A stretch of 64,000 bases of DNA from Bradyrhizobium sp. dw_411. Its GTDB lineage: Bacteria > Pseudomonadota > Alphaproteobacteria > Rhizobiales > Xanthobacteraceae. This document shows positions 9,386 to 17,833 of this stretch, piece by piece; the first letter of the stretch is position 1; each line of letters opens with the position of its first letter. The notes beneath the pieces were generated by a model that made no database searches, had not been told where the DNA came from, and saw nothing but the letters and a program-made list of their open reading frames with translations. Location: the NCBI RefSeq assembly GCF_018449695.1, contig NZ_JAAVUY010000009.1, forward strand, positions 1 through 64,000, read 5' to 3'. The position numbers and the translations under genes are program-made.

Positions 9386-10117
9386 ATGAAGAAGCTCGCC
9401 ATTGTCGCCACACTGCTGCTGGCCACGACCTCTGCCTATGCCGGCAATGCAATTTCCTTCGAGGTCAACGGTCACAGGATCCGTATCGAAGCGCCTCGGA
9501 ATTGCGACTCACTGTCGTGCCTGCAGATATCGGGCATTTCAGGTTCAGGCTTCGGTTCAAAATCGAAACGTTTCGACGAAAGCAATTACGACGACGACAA
9601 TAATGTGACCTCGAATTCGGATCAGCCGGTGACGAAATCGCAGCCGGCGCCTGCCGTTCAGGCCGCGGCGCCCGTCGCCCAAGCTCCGGTGCAAGTTGCT
9701 CCGGCCCCGGCACCTGTTGTGGCTCCGGCCGCGACCGCGCCCGCACCCGTCAATGCTCCCGTGGCTCCGGCCGTTGTGGCTTCCAACTCCCCTGCCCCGG
9801 CAGCCGGAAACGATGTCGCACCAGCCGCCACACCGACAACGCCGGTCGGCATCTGGAGCACCGAGGGAAACAAGGGGCGCGTTCGCGTCGAGCCGTGCGG
9901 CGACAATCTGTGCGGCTATGCCGTCAATAGCGGCGAGAAGATCCTGATCAACATGAAGCCGTCTGACAGCAAATGGACCGGCCGGATTCACGATCCCGAC
10001 AGCGGCCGCAATTACGACTCGACGATCACGATGAAGGGCCCGAATGCGCTGCGGGTTCAGGGCTGCGCCTTCGGCGGCATGTTCTGCGGCGGCCAGACCT
10101 GGAGCCGGGTCAGCTAA
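9386..10117 (+). CDS. Secreted DUF2147 domain protein
   Basis: A 243-residue exported protein: a cleavable signal peptide ends at about residue 20 (AYA-G), a Pro/Ala-rich linker covers about residues 80-150, and the C-terminal 90 residues form a DUF2147 domain (PVGIWSTEGNKGRVRVEPCG at its start, DPDSGRNYDSTITM, CxFGGMFCGGQTW at its end). DUF2147 is a small beta-barrel-like domain of unknown function found in secreted proteins; the cysteine pairs here could form disulfides. The ATG is preceded by GGAGGA. It converges with the second autotransporter, whose stop is 10 bases away. Confidence 0.85.
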   Translation: MKKLAIVATLLLATTSAYAGNAISFEVNGHRIRIEAPRNCDSLSCLQISGISGSGFGSKSKRFDESNYDDDNNVTSNSDQPVTKSQPAPAVQAAAPVAQAPVQVAPAPAPVVAPAATAPAPVNAPVAPAVVASNSPAPAAGNDVAPAATPTTPVGIWSTEGNKGRVRVEPCGDNLCGYAVNSGEKILINMKPSDSKWTGRIHDPDSGRNYDSTITMKGPNALRVQGCAFGGMFCGGQTWSRVS

Positions 10118-10127
10118 TCACGCACCG

Positions 10128-13100
10128 CTACCAGACGTAGCGCACGACACCCTTGCCGGCGTAGCTCGCCGTCACCTTGGAGAACTCGCCCTCGAAGGTG
10201 GCGGCGGTGGACCAGCCGTTCAGCCATTTCATCTCGACCGATGCGGTGGTCAGCGCGGACTCCGACGCCTGCACCGCGCCGTTGACCACGAAGCTGGCGC
10301 CCGGCAGCGTCTGGAACGTGGCGCCGATCGAGCGATCCGGATCGAAATCATGCGCCCAGGCCACGCGGCCACGCAGCGTCAACACGCCGTTTGGCATCGC
10401 GTATGATTTATCGGTGCGGATGCCGAGTTCACTGCGGACATCCGTGACATCCCGGGCGCCATAGGCCAGCGCGAACGCATTCGATCCCGACACCACGCTT
10501 TCGGCATAGGCCGGCAGATCGAACGTCGTGAACTGTCCGGCCGCGTAAGGCGTGATGCCAATGCCGCCGATCCATGGCGTGACAAAGCGATAGCCGCCTT
10601 CGATCCGGCCGGAATACGCATTGGCGTTGAACTCGGCGCGCAGTTGATCGATGCCGGCGGCGGTTAACGTGCGATTTGTCGTGATGTCCTGCCAACCATA
10701 GGCGAGTGCGCCGGTGATGTAGGCCTGGCCAACAGTATGACGAACAAACACGCCGGCCTGGAACAGGTCGGAATGTCCGCTGCCGCCACCCACCGTGCTG
10801 AAGCTGGTGCCGCCGCCGGCCAGCGCGAAGCCGGCGATCGTGAATGGCGAGAAGCGATAATCGGCGCCGACCGCCGTGCCGGCAATGCTCGAGGCCGAAC
10901 TGTTGGAGCCGAGCGCGGCATTGCCGGAAGTGGTCTGCGCGCCGCCGAAGCCGGATGCCCACACGCTCCAGCGCGGATCATAGGTCGAGGCCATCGGTGT
11001 CTTGGTGAACATCGCATAGGCGCCGCGTGATTTGCTGACAGAAGCGTACGCACTGGCCGCGCCGTCATCGGCATAGTGCGAAGCGCCAGGCGTCGGGTTG
11101 CCTGCGCCGATCCCACGGCCATTGACAAAGGGATCGGTCAGCACGCCCATGAACTGGGTCATCGCGCTGAAGGTGGCCTGCTGCGAACCGACATTGGATT
11201 CGCCGGAGATCTGCGCCAGCGTCGCGGCCAGATTACTGCCGCTCAGACCAAAAATATTGAGGAAGTTCGGCGGCAGTGCGCCGCCGCCATTGAAGAAATT
11301 ATTGATGACATTCGCGACGGCCTGCTGGTTGCTGCCGAGCCCGCTTTGCGCCCCCAGCGCTGCGGTAAAGTTCAGCAGCACGTTGGTCGGCGTATAGCTC
11401 AGGTTCGCCGCAAAGCCGGGAAGGCTGGCCGTGGCGCCGGCGAAGGTGGTGTCACCGAGCCCGGCGGATTTCAGGATGGTGTACTGGTTCACCGCATAGG
11501 CGCCGGGCGAAAACGTCGCCAGCACGTTGCCGGCGAGCGCGGCCGTGCCCGTCACATTGGCGAAGCTCGACGTCGCCGGGTTCACTGCCACCAGATAGAG
11601 CGCACCCGACGCAAAAGCGAGATTGCCGTTCACCGTCAGCGACGTGCCCGCCGTGCCATTGCCGGGCGCGAAGATACCGCCGGCGTTAACTTGCGTGGCG
11701 CCGACCTGACCGGTGCCCATCAACAGGCCGCCGGCATTGACGGTGGGATCGGTGATCGAGCCGATCACATCCAGGATGCCGCCATTAACCGCCGTCGGCC
11801 CGGTATAGGTGTTGGTGCCCAGCACAAATGTCAGGCCGGCGGAGGTCGTGAGACTCGCGGTGCCGCCGATGCTGTTGATGGTGCCGCCAAAGGACGAGAT
11901 CGGCGCGTTCAGATTGCCGTTCTGCAGCGTGCCGCCGGCAAGATACAGAGCGCTCAGCGTCTGCGTCGTGGCGCCGAGATCGAGCACGCCGCCCAACAGC
12001 GCCGCCGTGCTGGTCGTGGCGCCGAGCGTGCCCGCGCCCGACATCTGCAACGTGCCGGACACGACGATCGTGCCACCGGTATAGGTGTTGACACCGGTCA
12101 GGGTCTCGATGCCGCCCGCCAGCACCAGCGTGCCGCCGCTGCCGCCATAAGAACCGCCATCGGCGATCGTGCCCGCGAAGGTGCCGTTGGCGTTGGTGAG
12201 AACGAGCTGATTGGCGCCGAGCAGGACGAGACCCGCATTGTCGGTGCTCGACAGTGACTTGATATAGGCGCCGGACGGCGTGCCGCCGCCGCCGACGCCG
12301 GAAATATCGAAGACGCCGAAGTTCGATACGCTGACGCCGCTCGACGTGGAAATGCTGCCGGGACCGACCAGCGCCAGGAAGCCGTTATTGACCGTGGTCG
12401 TGCCGGTATAGGTGTTGGTGCCGCTCAGCGTGGCCGATCCGCCGTTGACGACCTGGACCGGGCCGCTGCCGGAAATCACGCCGGCAAGGCCGAGCGGGAC
12501 TGAGTTGGAGTCGATCACAAGCGGCGAGCTTGAGGTGGTTGCGATGCTGGCGTCGGTCACGAAGTTGGAGGTGTAACCGACCGCCTGTCCTGACAGATTG
12601 AACAAAACCGAATTGTTGAGAAAAAAGCCGAGGCCAAAAATAGACTCAGGCCCAATCCCGATCTGGGTGGAGGATTCGCCGTAGTACGGATTGCAACAGG
12701 TGGCGGGATCGTTGTTGTTGTAGAGCGTGACGGTGCTGGGGGTCGAGCCGCTCGCCGGACCTGAAATCGTCAGCGTGCCGCCATTGGCGTAATTCGCGGT
12801 CGGGATCAGATTGCTCAACTGATAGTAATAAGTGCCGGTATCGAACAGAGTGCGCGACGACACGGTGACGCTCGGCTGTCCCGGCGCGCTCGCCGTGATC
12901 GGCAGGAAAAAAGCGTATTGGTTGGTGGCGGTCGTGCCGGAATTTGCGAATGTGCCGAAGGCCGGCGTCGCGATGGTATTGACCGGCATGAATTGCGCGA
13001 GCAGCGCCGACGTCAAACCGAGCATCACGCAAGGACTGCACGACGTGACGCTCTGGCTGACCTGCGGCCCGTTTGGCGAGGACTGCGGGTCGGGACCGGC

Positions 13101-13742
13101 GTTCATCGCGCTTAGCGGCTGGCCGTTGGCGGCCACGATGTAGCCTGCTGTCGTTCCCGGCAGCATGGCCTGGCCGAGCACGCTGCCCGGCCCGCCGCGG
13201 ACGAAATTGGCAGCTCCGAAAATTCCGTAGCCGCCGCTGTAACCGCCCGGCAGCGGACCATCCGGAAACGGAAAATGGTTTTCGCTGGTAACCGCGCCGA
13301 TCAGGAATTGCGACGTGCTGCCCGAAGGAGAGACCGCGTTGAGGGTGACGCCGCCGCTTGTCGACGTGTAGGTCGGATAGAAGGTCAGGGATGGCGTGCC
13401 GGTAACGTTGTAGGTGTAGCCGAAGCTGCCATCGCCGTAGGTAATGGTGACGTTCTGCCGCTGGCCGCTCATGCTGGAAGGCACGCTGCCAAACGCAGAT
13501 TGGGTGTATTGCGCGACGAAAACTTCGGAGCCGGTATCGAACAGATAAGGCCGCGGCGCCTGACCGTTGATCCCGATATTGATGGTCAGGACCGGAGCCG
13601 GGTCGTTGGTGCCCTGGAGGGTCAGGTTCAGGGGAATATCGAGCGACTGGGCCTGCACGACGCCGGCTGTGAGGCACAGTCCGCCGAAGACGATCACTAT
13701 CCGTGCAAGGGTACTTGAAAGGGTACTTACAAGGGGACGCAT
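10128..13742 (-). CDS. Autotransporter with pepsin-like aspartic protease passenger
   Basis: This 1204-residue autotransporter has an unusual passenger. A signal peptide covers residues 1 to about 31. Residues about 35-395 read as a bilobed pepsin-family (A1) domain: first catalytic motif FDTGS with Asp69, a flap motif TYGDGS with Tyr102 placed as in pepsin, second catalytic motif LFDTGT with Asp301, and a terminal segment (IFGLGFFLNNSVLFNLSGQ, 365-385) like the ILGDVFLRNYYxVFD end of pepsins. Three autotransporter-associated repeats (NTYTGxT cores at about 443, 553 and 643) form a stalk. A beta-barrel at about 920-1204 ends VRYVW and closely resembles that of the gene at 79-3732. Both aspartates are present, so surface proteolysis is plausible, though not proven. 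Confidence 0.85.
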   Translation of the reverse strand: MRPLVSTLSSTLARIVIVFGGLCLTAGVVQAQSLDIPLNLTLQGTNDPAPVLTINIGINGQAPRPYLFDTGSEVFVAQYTQSAFGSVPSSMSGQRQNVTITYGDGSFGYTYNVTGTPSLTFYPTYTSTSGGVTLNAVSPSGSTSQFLIGAVTSENHFPFPDGPLPGGYSGGYGIFGAANFVRGGPGSVLGQAMLPGTTAGYIVAANGQPLSAMNAGPDPQSSPNGPQVSQSVTSCSPCVMLGLTSALLAQFMPVNTIATPAFGTFANSGTTATNQYAFFLPITASAPGQPSVTVSSRTLFDTGTYYYQLSNLIPTANYANGGTLTISGPASGSTPSTVTLYNNNDPATCCNPYYGESSTQIGIGPESIFGLGFFLNNSVLFNLSGQAVGYTSNFVTDASIATTSSSPLVIDSNSVPLGLAGVISGSGPVQVVNGGSATLSGTNTYTGTTTVNNGFLALVGPGSISTSSGVSVSNFGVFDISGVGGGGTPSGAYIKSLSSTDNAGLVLLGANQLVLTNANGTFAGTIADGGSYGGSGGTLVLAGGIETLTGVNTYTGGTIVVSGTLQMSGAGTLGATTSTAALLGGVLDLGATTQTLSALYLAGGTLQNGNLNAPISSFGGTINSIGGTASLTTSAGLTFVLGTNTYTGPTAVNGGILDVIGSITDPTVNAGGLLMGTGQVGATQVNAGGIFAPGNGTAGTSLTVNGNLAFASGALYLVAVNPATSSFANVTGTAALAGNVLATFSPGAYAVNQYTILKSAGLGDTTFAGATASLPGFAANLSYTPTNVLLNFTAALGAQSGLGSNQQAVANVINNFFNGGGALPPNFLNIFGLSGSNLAATLAQISGESNVGSQQATFSAMTQFMGVLTDPFVNGRGIGAGNPTPGASHYADDGAASAYASVSKSRGAYAMFTKTPMASTYDPRWSVWASGFGGAQTTSGNAALGSNSSASSIAGTAVGADYRFSPFTIAGFALAGGGTSFSTVGGGSGHSDLFQAGVFVRHTVGQAYITGALAYGWQDITTNRTLTAAGIDQLRAEFNANAYSGRIEGGYRFVTPWIGGIGITPYAAGQFTTFDLPAYAESVVSGSNAFALAYGARDVTDVRSELGIRTDKSYAMPNGVLTLRGRVAWAHDFDPDRSIGATFQTLPGASFVVNGAVQASESALTTASVEMKWLNGWSTAATFEGEFSKVTASYAGKGVVRYVW

Positions 13743-14052
13743 ACGCCGTTACCGTCTGTCGATCGGGGTATCGCGGAGCAACAGGCAACGCTTCCCATCG
13801 AGCAACCGGAGGTTAGCCGGAAGCCGGGTGGTATACTTGGACCAGCCAGCGCTGTGCTTGGACCAATGGGCGCTCAGGCGATTTCCTGGAGCACCCGGCC
13901 AGACGAAACCGCAACGAAACAATTGCAGCAACCGACGAAACCATTTTGGGCTTGCGGCGCAAAAAGCCCGAAACCATCGCGGCCTACGGTCTCGCTCCAA
14001 GAGGCCACGGATCGGTTTACGACCCGCGCGCCCCGCAACCAGGGGGCATCAG
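13743..14052. other. Divergent promoter region
   Basis: A 310-base gap between the autotransporter and the small secreted protein that diverge from it. It holds an imperfect 21-base tandem repeat beginning CTTGGACCA at about 13836 and 13857. I could assign no promoter elements or small gene with confidence. Confidence 0.4.
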
Positions 14053-14391
14053 ATGGCAACATTCATTTCAACGACAACATTTTCAAGCCGCTGCAAATTG
14101 GCAATCGCGACCACGTTCGTGCTGGGCATGCTGACGACGGGCTCGCAGGCTTACACGCTTGAGCAACAGGAAATGTGCACGGGCGATGCGATGCGGCTTT
14201 GCGCTTCCGACATTCCGAACGTGGATCGCATCACTGCCTGCATGGAGCGGCAACGCGATTCCCTGAGCGAGCGCTGCCGGGCCGTGTTCGAGGTGGATGC
14301 GCCGGCCGCCGTCACCGAGTCTCCGGCCGAAACGCCGGCACCGAGGCACTCGAGGCCGATGAACCTCACGCCGAGGTTCGGGCGCAGCTAG
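14053..14391 (+). CDS. Small secreted cysteine-containing protein
   Basis: A 112-residue protein with an N-terminal signal peptide (hydrophobic core about residues 15-30, cleavage near SQA-Y) and a compact mature region with four cysteines (MCTGDAMRLC, then TACMERQ and SERCRAVF), resembling a single GLG1-type cysteine-rich repeat. A Pro-rich tail follows. The ATG at 14053 is chosen because it is directly before the signal peptide; the frame stays open much further upstream, but there it is antisense to the autotransporter. The role is unknown; such proteins are common in this bacterial order. Confidence 0.7.
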   Translation: MATFISTTTFSSRCKLAIATTFVLGMLTTGSQAYTLEQQEMCTGDAMRLCASDIPNVDRITACMERQRDSLSERCRAVFEVDAPAAVTESPAETPAPRHSRPMNLTPRFGRS

Positions 14392-14600
14392 GAAATCGCA
14401 AAACTCATCCTTTATTGATCGTCGATCCCATCAGGCGCCGCACTGCTGCCGCAGTGTTCGGCGCTTGATGATGTCTACCCGCATAGCCAAGCTTCAATTT
14501 CACAAGCCCGCATTCACCAACCCGCATTCATCCGGCATTCAGGCCGCAAGGCCCTCAATTGTCTCTGCACTCGCCAGTTCTTTCTCGCCCGGGGTACATC

Positions 14601-15812
14601 TTGACACGGCATCGGTTTTCATTCGCGATCTGGCTGGTTTGTTGCCTTGTGCTGGCCGGACCGACGAATGGGTGGGCGCAGGCTCAACCGGCGCCAACGG
14701 CCGCACCGCCAGCGTCCGCACCTGTCGCGCCATCACCTGCAGCGCCCGCCGCCGCTCAGCCGGCAGCCGCGCCTCCGCAAGCGCCCGCTCAGGATTCATC
14801 CCAGGATCCCGCCAATGAGCCGATCGGAAATGTCGCAACCCTGACCGGCAACGCGACCGTCACCCGCAACAATGTACCGACGCCGCTCAAATTGAAGGAC
14901 GACATCTTCCTCAACGACGCGCTTAATACGTCCGCGAATTCCAAGCTCGGCGTCACCTTCAACGACGGCACCACCTTCAATCTCACCGCCAACGCACAGA
15001 TCACGGTCGACAATTACGTCTATCAAGACGGCGGCCAGCAGAACGCGGCGCTGTTCGATATCACAAGGGGTACCGTGGCCTTTGTCGCCGCCGCCGTTGC
15101 CAAGACCGGCGACATGAAAATATCGACGCCGTCGGCAGCGCTCGGCATTCGCGGCACCACCGGCCTGGTCGAGGTGCCGCAGGGTGCCTCCGCCAATAAT
15201 CCGAACAATGTCGCGATCAAGCTCTATCCAGATCCCGACGGCAGGGTCGGCCATATCGACGTCAGCGATCGCGCGGGCACGCGGCTGGGTTCGCTCACGC
15301 AAGGCGCTAGCGGCTTTACGATCCGCGCCGGAGCCGGTGGCCGTTTCACCGCTGCACCATTGATGATCTCGCCGCAGCAGATGGCGCGCGACCAAGGCAT
15401 CGTGCGCCAGGTCCATGCCGCACAGGCCGTCGGCCGCCAGATCGTGACCCAGCAGCGCGCCTTGCGTCAGGCCAATCCGAACCGGAATAATCTGCGCAAC
15501 AATCCGGCGCGTCCGGGCCCGCAGCGGCAGAACAATCTCGCGCCACGGCCAGGTTCGCCGCAGCAGCCGGGACGGCAGGGACAAGCACAGCCGACGCAAC
15601 CGAACCGGCAGATACAGCAGCCGCAACCTCGGCAGCCAGGACAACCGGGACAACCCGCACAATTGCAGCGGCCGGGCCAACCCGCGCAGTTACAGCGACC
15701 ACCCGGCGCACCTGCCGCGCCCGCCATCGCGCGGCCCGGCGTGCCGAACAAGCCCGCAGTTCAGCGGCTTGCCCCGCCGAGGAAACCGCCGCCGAAGGAG
15801 AAGAAGCGGTAG
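14601..15812 (+). CDS. Secreted FecR-domain protein
   Basis: About 403 residues. A signal peptide (FAIWLVCCLVLAG, cleavage near AQA) and an Ala/Pro linker precede a FecR domain from about residue 75 to 180 (IGNVATLTGNATVTRN, LGVTFNDGTTFNLT, MKISTPSAALGIRGTTG). The C-terminal 130 residues are rich in Pro, Gln and Arg, with short repeats of the type PGQPAQLQR. The stand-alone secreted FecR domain with LGIRGTTG is seen in periplasmic or surface proteins rather than in the TonB-linked anti-sigma FecR. TTG at 14601 follows GGGG at good spacing and gives a normal signal peptide; TTG at 14559 is the alternative. Confidence 0.8.
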   Translation: MTRHRFSFAIWLVCCLVLAGPTNGWAQAQPAPTAAPPASAPVAPSPAAPAAAQPAAAPPQAPAQDSSQDPANEPIGNVATLTGNATVTRNNVPTPLKLKDDIFLNDALNTSANSKLGVTFNDGTTFNLTANAQITVDNYVYQDGGQQNAALFDITRGTVAFVAAAVAKTGDMKISTPSAALGIRGTTGLVEVPQGASANNPNNVAIKLYPDPDGRVGHIDVSDRAGTRLGSLTQGASGFTIRAGAGGRFTAAPLMISPQQMARDQGIVRQVHAAQAVGRQIVTQQRALRQANPNRNNLRNNPARPGPQRQNNLAPRPGSPQQPGRQGQAQPTQPNRQIQQPQPRQPGQPGQPAQLQRPGQPAQLQRPPGAPAAPAIARPGVPNKPAVQRLAPPRKPPPKEKKR

Positions 15813-15854
15813 GGCGTGATGAGATTGGGTCGATCTGTAACGGCATCGGAGATG

Positions 15855-16034
15855 CGCTCCCTCGCCCCGCTTGCGGGGAGAGGGTTGGGGTGAGGGGGAC
15901 TCTCGGGTACAGACCGGATAGATTGCCGACAGATTAGACCGGGATGATCCCCGACAGGGACGGACTCGCGGAGAGCCCCCCTCACCCGGCGCTACGCGCC
16001 GACCTCTCCCCGCAAGCGGGGCGAGGTAAGGGAG
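15855..16034. repeat. Dispersed repeat, family B pair
   Basis: Two inverted copies of an element with the core CTCGCCCCGCTTGCGGGGAG followed by a GGGTGAGGGGG tail, at 15861-15898 and about 15975-16033. The same element is at 19536-19672. The pair lies between convergent genes and fills nearly the whole gap. Confidence 0.8.
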
Positions 16035-16043
16035 CTAACCGCT

Positions 16044-16799
16044 TCAAGCCGCGCGGCGCAGCCAGTCGCGGACTTTCTGCACCAGATTGATGCGCTGGCT
16101 TTGAGCTATCTCGTTATCGGATCGAGGCTCCGCTTCTGTCGCCGCGATATCTTGTGCAGGGATATCTTGTTCCGCGATGTCTTGCGCCAATGGCGGCGCA
16201 ATCGGGGACGCCATGATTTCCAGCGTCGTTGTATCGACCGGCAATCCGGCTTCGATACCCTCGCTTCCGGCAACGAGCGGCACATCCGTCATCGGCAGCG
16301 CAGGCGGCGGAGCGACGGCCGGCTGGCGGCGGCGCTTCTCGGGCGCCGGTTGCTTCTTGATGCGAGCGCGCCGCGCCGGCTGAGCCAGTGCGGCAGATTC
16401 AAGCGCGATCGGACCGACATTCTCCAGAAACGCCCGCTCATAGCCGCGCGACAGCCGCTCGATCGCGGCATCGAGCGGCAGCCAGTCGACCGCCTTGATG
16501 TCATCCATCAATTCGTGCGTCGGCTCGCCGCCGGCCTCCATGCGCCAGTAATGAACGGCCTTGAAGCGGCCGCCGGATTCATAGACCAGCGTTCCCAGAA
16601 ACTCATGCACCAAAACATCATGCCCGGTTTCTTCCAGCACTTCGCGCTCAGCCGCATCGCGCGGCGTTTCGCCGTCGTCGAGCTTGCCCTTTGGAAGCAC
16701 CCATTCGTTACGCTTGCGCAGCCGAACCACCGCGATCAACGGGGTTTCCTCCTGCCGCAGCACAATGCCTCCCGCCGCCAAAACAGCCGCTCGCGCCAT
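16044..16799 (-). CDS. NUDIX hydrolase with C-terminal extension
   Basis: A 251-residue protein whose first 140 residues are a NUDIX domain that hydrolyses a nucleoside diphosphate linked to another moiety. The Nudix box is complete (GETPRDAAEREVLEETGHD, about residues 42-61), and LPKGKLDDGE just before it is typical of the diadenosine/polyphosphate-type branch. Residues about 150-251 are a Pro/Ala-rich extension with no recognisable domain, making the protein longer than the usual 140-170 residues. The substrate cannot be predicted with confidence. The ATG is preceded by GGAACTGAG. Confidence 0.85.
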   Translation of the reverse strand: MARAAVLAAGGIVLRQEETPLIAVVRLRKRNEWVLPKGKLDDGETPRDAAEREVLEETGHDVLVHEFLGTLVYESGGRFKAVHYWRMEAGGEPTHELMDDIKAVDWLPLDAAIERLSRGYERAFLENVGPIALESAALAQPARRARIKKQPAPEKRRRQPAVAPPPALPMTDVPLVAGSEGIEAGLPVDTTTLEIMASPIAPPLAQDIAEQDIPAQDIAATEAEPRSDNEIAQSQRINLVQKVRDWLRRAA

Positions 16800-16924
16800 C
16801 TCAGTTCCCTAAATGATTTTCGAATCGTGGTGGATCGGCCTCATATAATCAAGCATCCGGGCAAAATCGAGATCGTCGATTTGTTTTCCCGCTTGAACCG
16901 GCCGGCGAAATGCTCAAACGCGCG

Positions 16925-17833
16925 TCATGTGGAAGCCGGTTTGCGCATCAAGGGCTGCCCGGCCAAAATCCGCGCGCCGTCCTTTATATTGTCACAGAAC
17001 TCGAAATGATCCGGCGCCAGCACGATGATGGTCGAACCGTGCTCGAACCAGCCAAGTTCGTCACCCTTGTGCACGCTGGCGTCACAGGGAAACACGGTGG
17101 GGCCGCGCGTATCGGCGTTCAACAACAGATCGAGAAAGTGCAGCCGGATGCTCGCGACAAGAATGGCGGCGACCGGCACCAGCGTCAGACTTTCGCCCGA
17201 GGTGAGTTTGGTTTCGATCACCGCGCGCTCGTTCTTGCAGAACAGCCGCTCGACCCTCTTGAGCGCGATCGGATTGACGTTCCAGGTATCGCCGCTGATG
17301 AAGGTGACCCGCTCGATCCGGAAATCGTGCGGCGCGTGAAAGCGGTGATACATGCTGGAAGTCAGCCGCAGCGTGAGGAACCGGCCGTTGCGGTGCGCGT
17401 CCACCAGTTTGGGATCGCCGAGCAGATCGAGCAGCGAATAGGGCGCGCCCTTGATCTGGAACAGCTCCGTATCCTGGATCGCGCCGAACGCGCCGACGAT
17501 TCCGTCGCTGGGGCTCACCACGATCGACGGATCGGGATCGGACGGCCGCAGGCCCGGCTTGAGTTCGCGGGTGAAACAATCGTGCAGGCTTTTGAATTCG
17601 GTTTTCTTTGCTTCGGACAGATCGAGGTCCGAAAACATCCGCCAGCAGGCGATCGAGGCATCCCGCACCCATGGGTTCTCGATCTTGCTGAACCAACCCA
17701 TGAACCGCGTCAGCGCCGCCCGCGGAATGCGGTTGGTCAACAGGAAATTCAGGTCCTCCTGCTGCGTCAGGGCCGAGATCAAGCCCCGGACTGTCATGAT
17801 TCTGTTAGATGGACCCGCTAGCGCTGGTGGCAT
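16925..17833 (-). CDS. psd: Phosphatidylserine decarboxylase (E. coli-like Psd)
   Basis: A 302-residue membrane-associated enzyme that decarboxylates phosphatidylserine to phosphatidylethanolamine. Motifs match the E. coli-type enzyme: SPSDGIVG with the catalytic Asp, MYHRFHAPHDF with the conserved histidines, and FEHGST near the C-terminus, where self-cleavage before Ser generates the pyruvoyl cofactor. The ATG at 17833 has GGGAG 10 bases upstream; an internal ATG at 17797 is a weaker alternative. Its start overlaps head-to-head with that of the aminotransferase gene on the other strand. With pmtA 2.6 kb away, the product would feed phosphatidylcholine synthesis. Confidence 0.85.
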   Translation of the reverse strand: MPPALAGPSNRIMTVRGLISALTQQEDLNFLLTNRIPRAALTRFMGWFSKIENPWVRDASIACWRMFSDLDLSEAKKTEFKSLHDCFTRELKPGLRPSDPDPSIVVSPSDGIVGAFGAIQDTELFQIKGAPYSLLDLLGDPKLVDAHRNGRFLTLRLTSSMYHRFHAPHDFRIERVTFISGDTWNVNPIALKRVERLFCKNERAVIETKLTSGESLTLVPVAAILVASIRLHFLDLLLNADTRGPTVFPCDASVHKGDELGWFEHGSTIIVLAPDHFEFCDNIKDGARILAGQPLMRKPAST

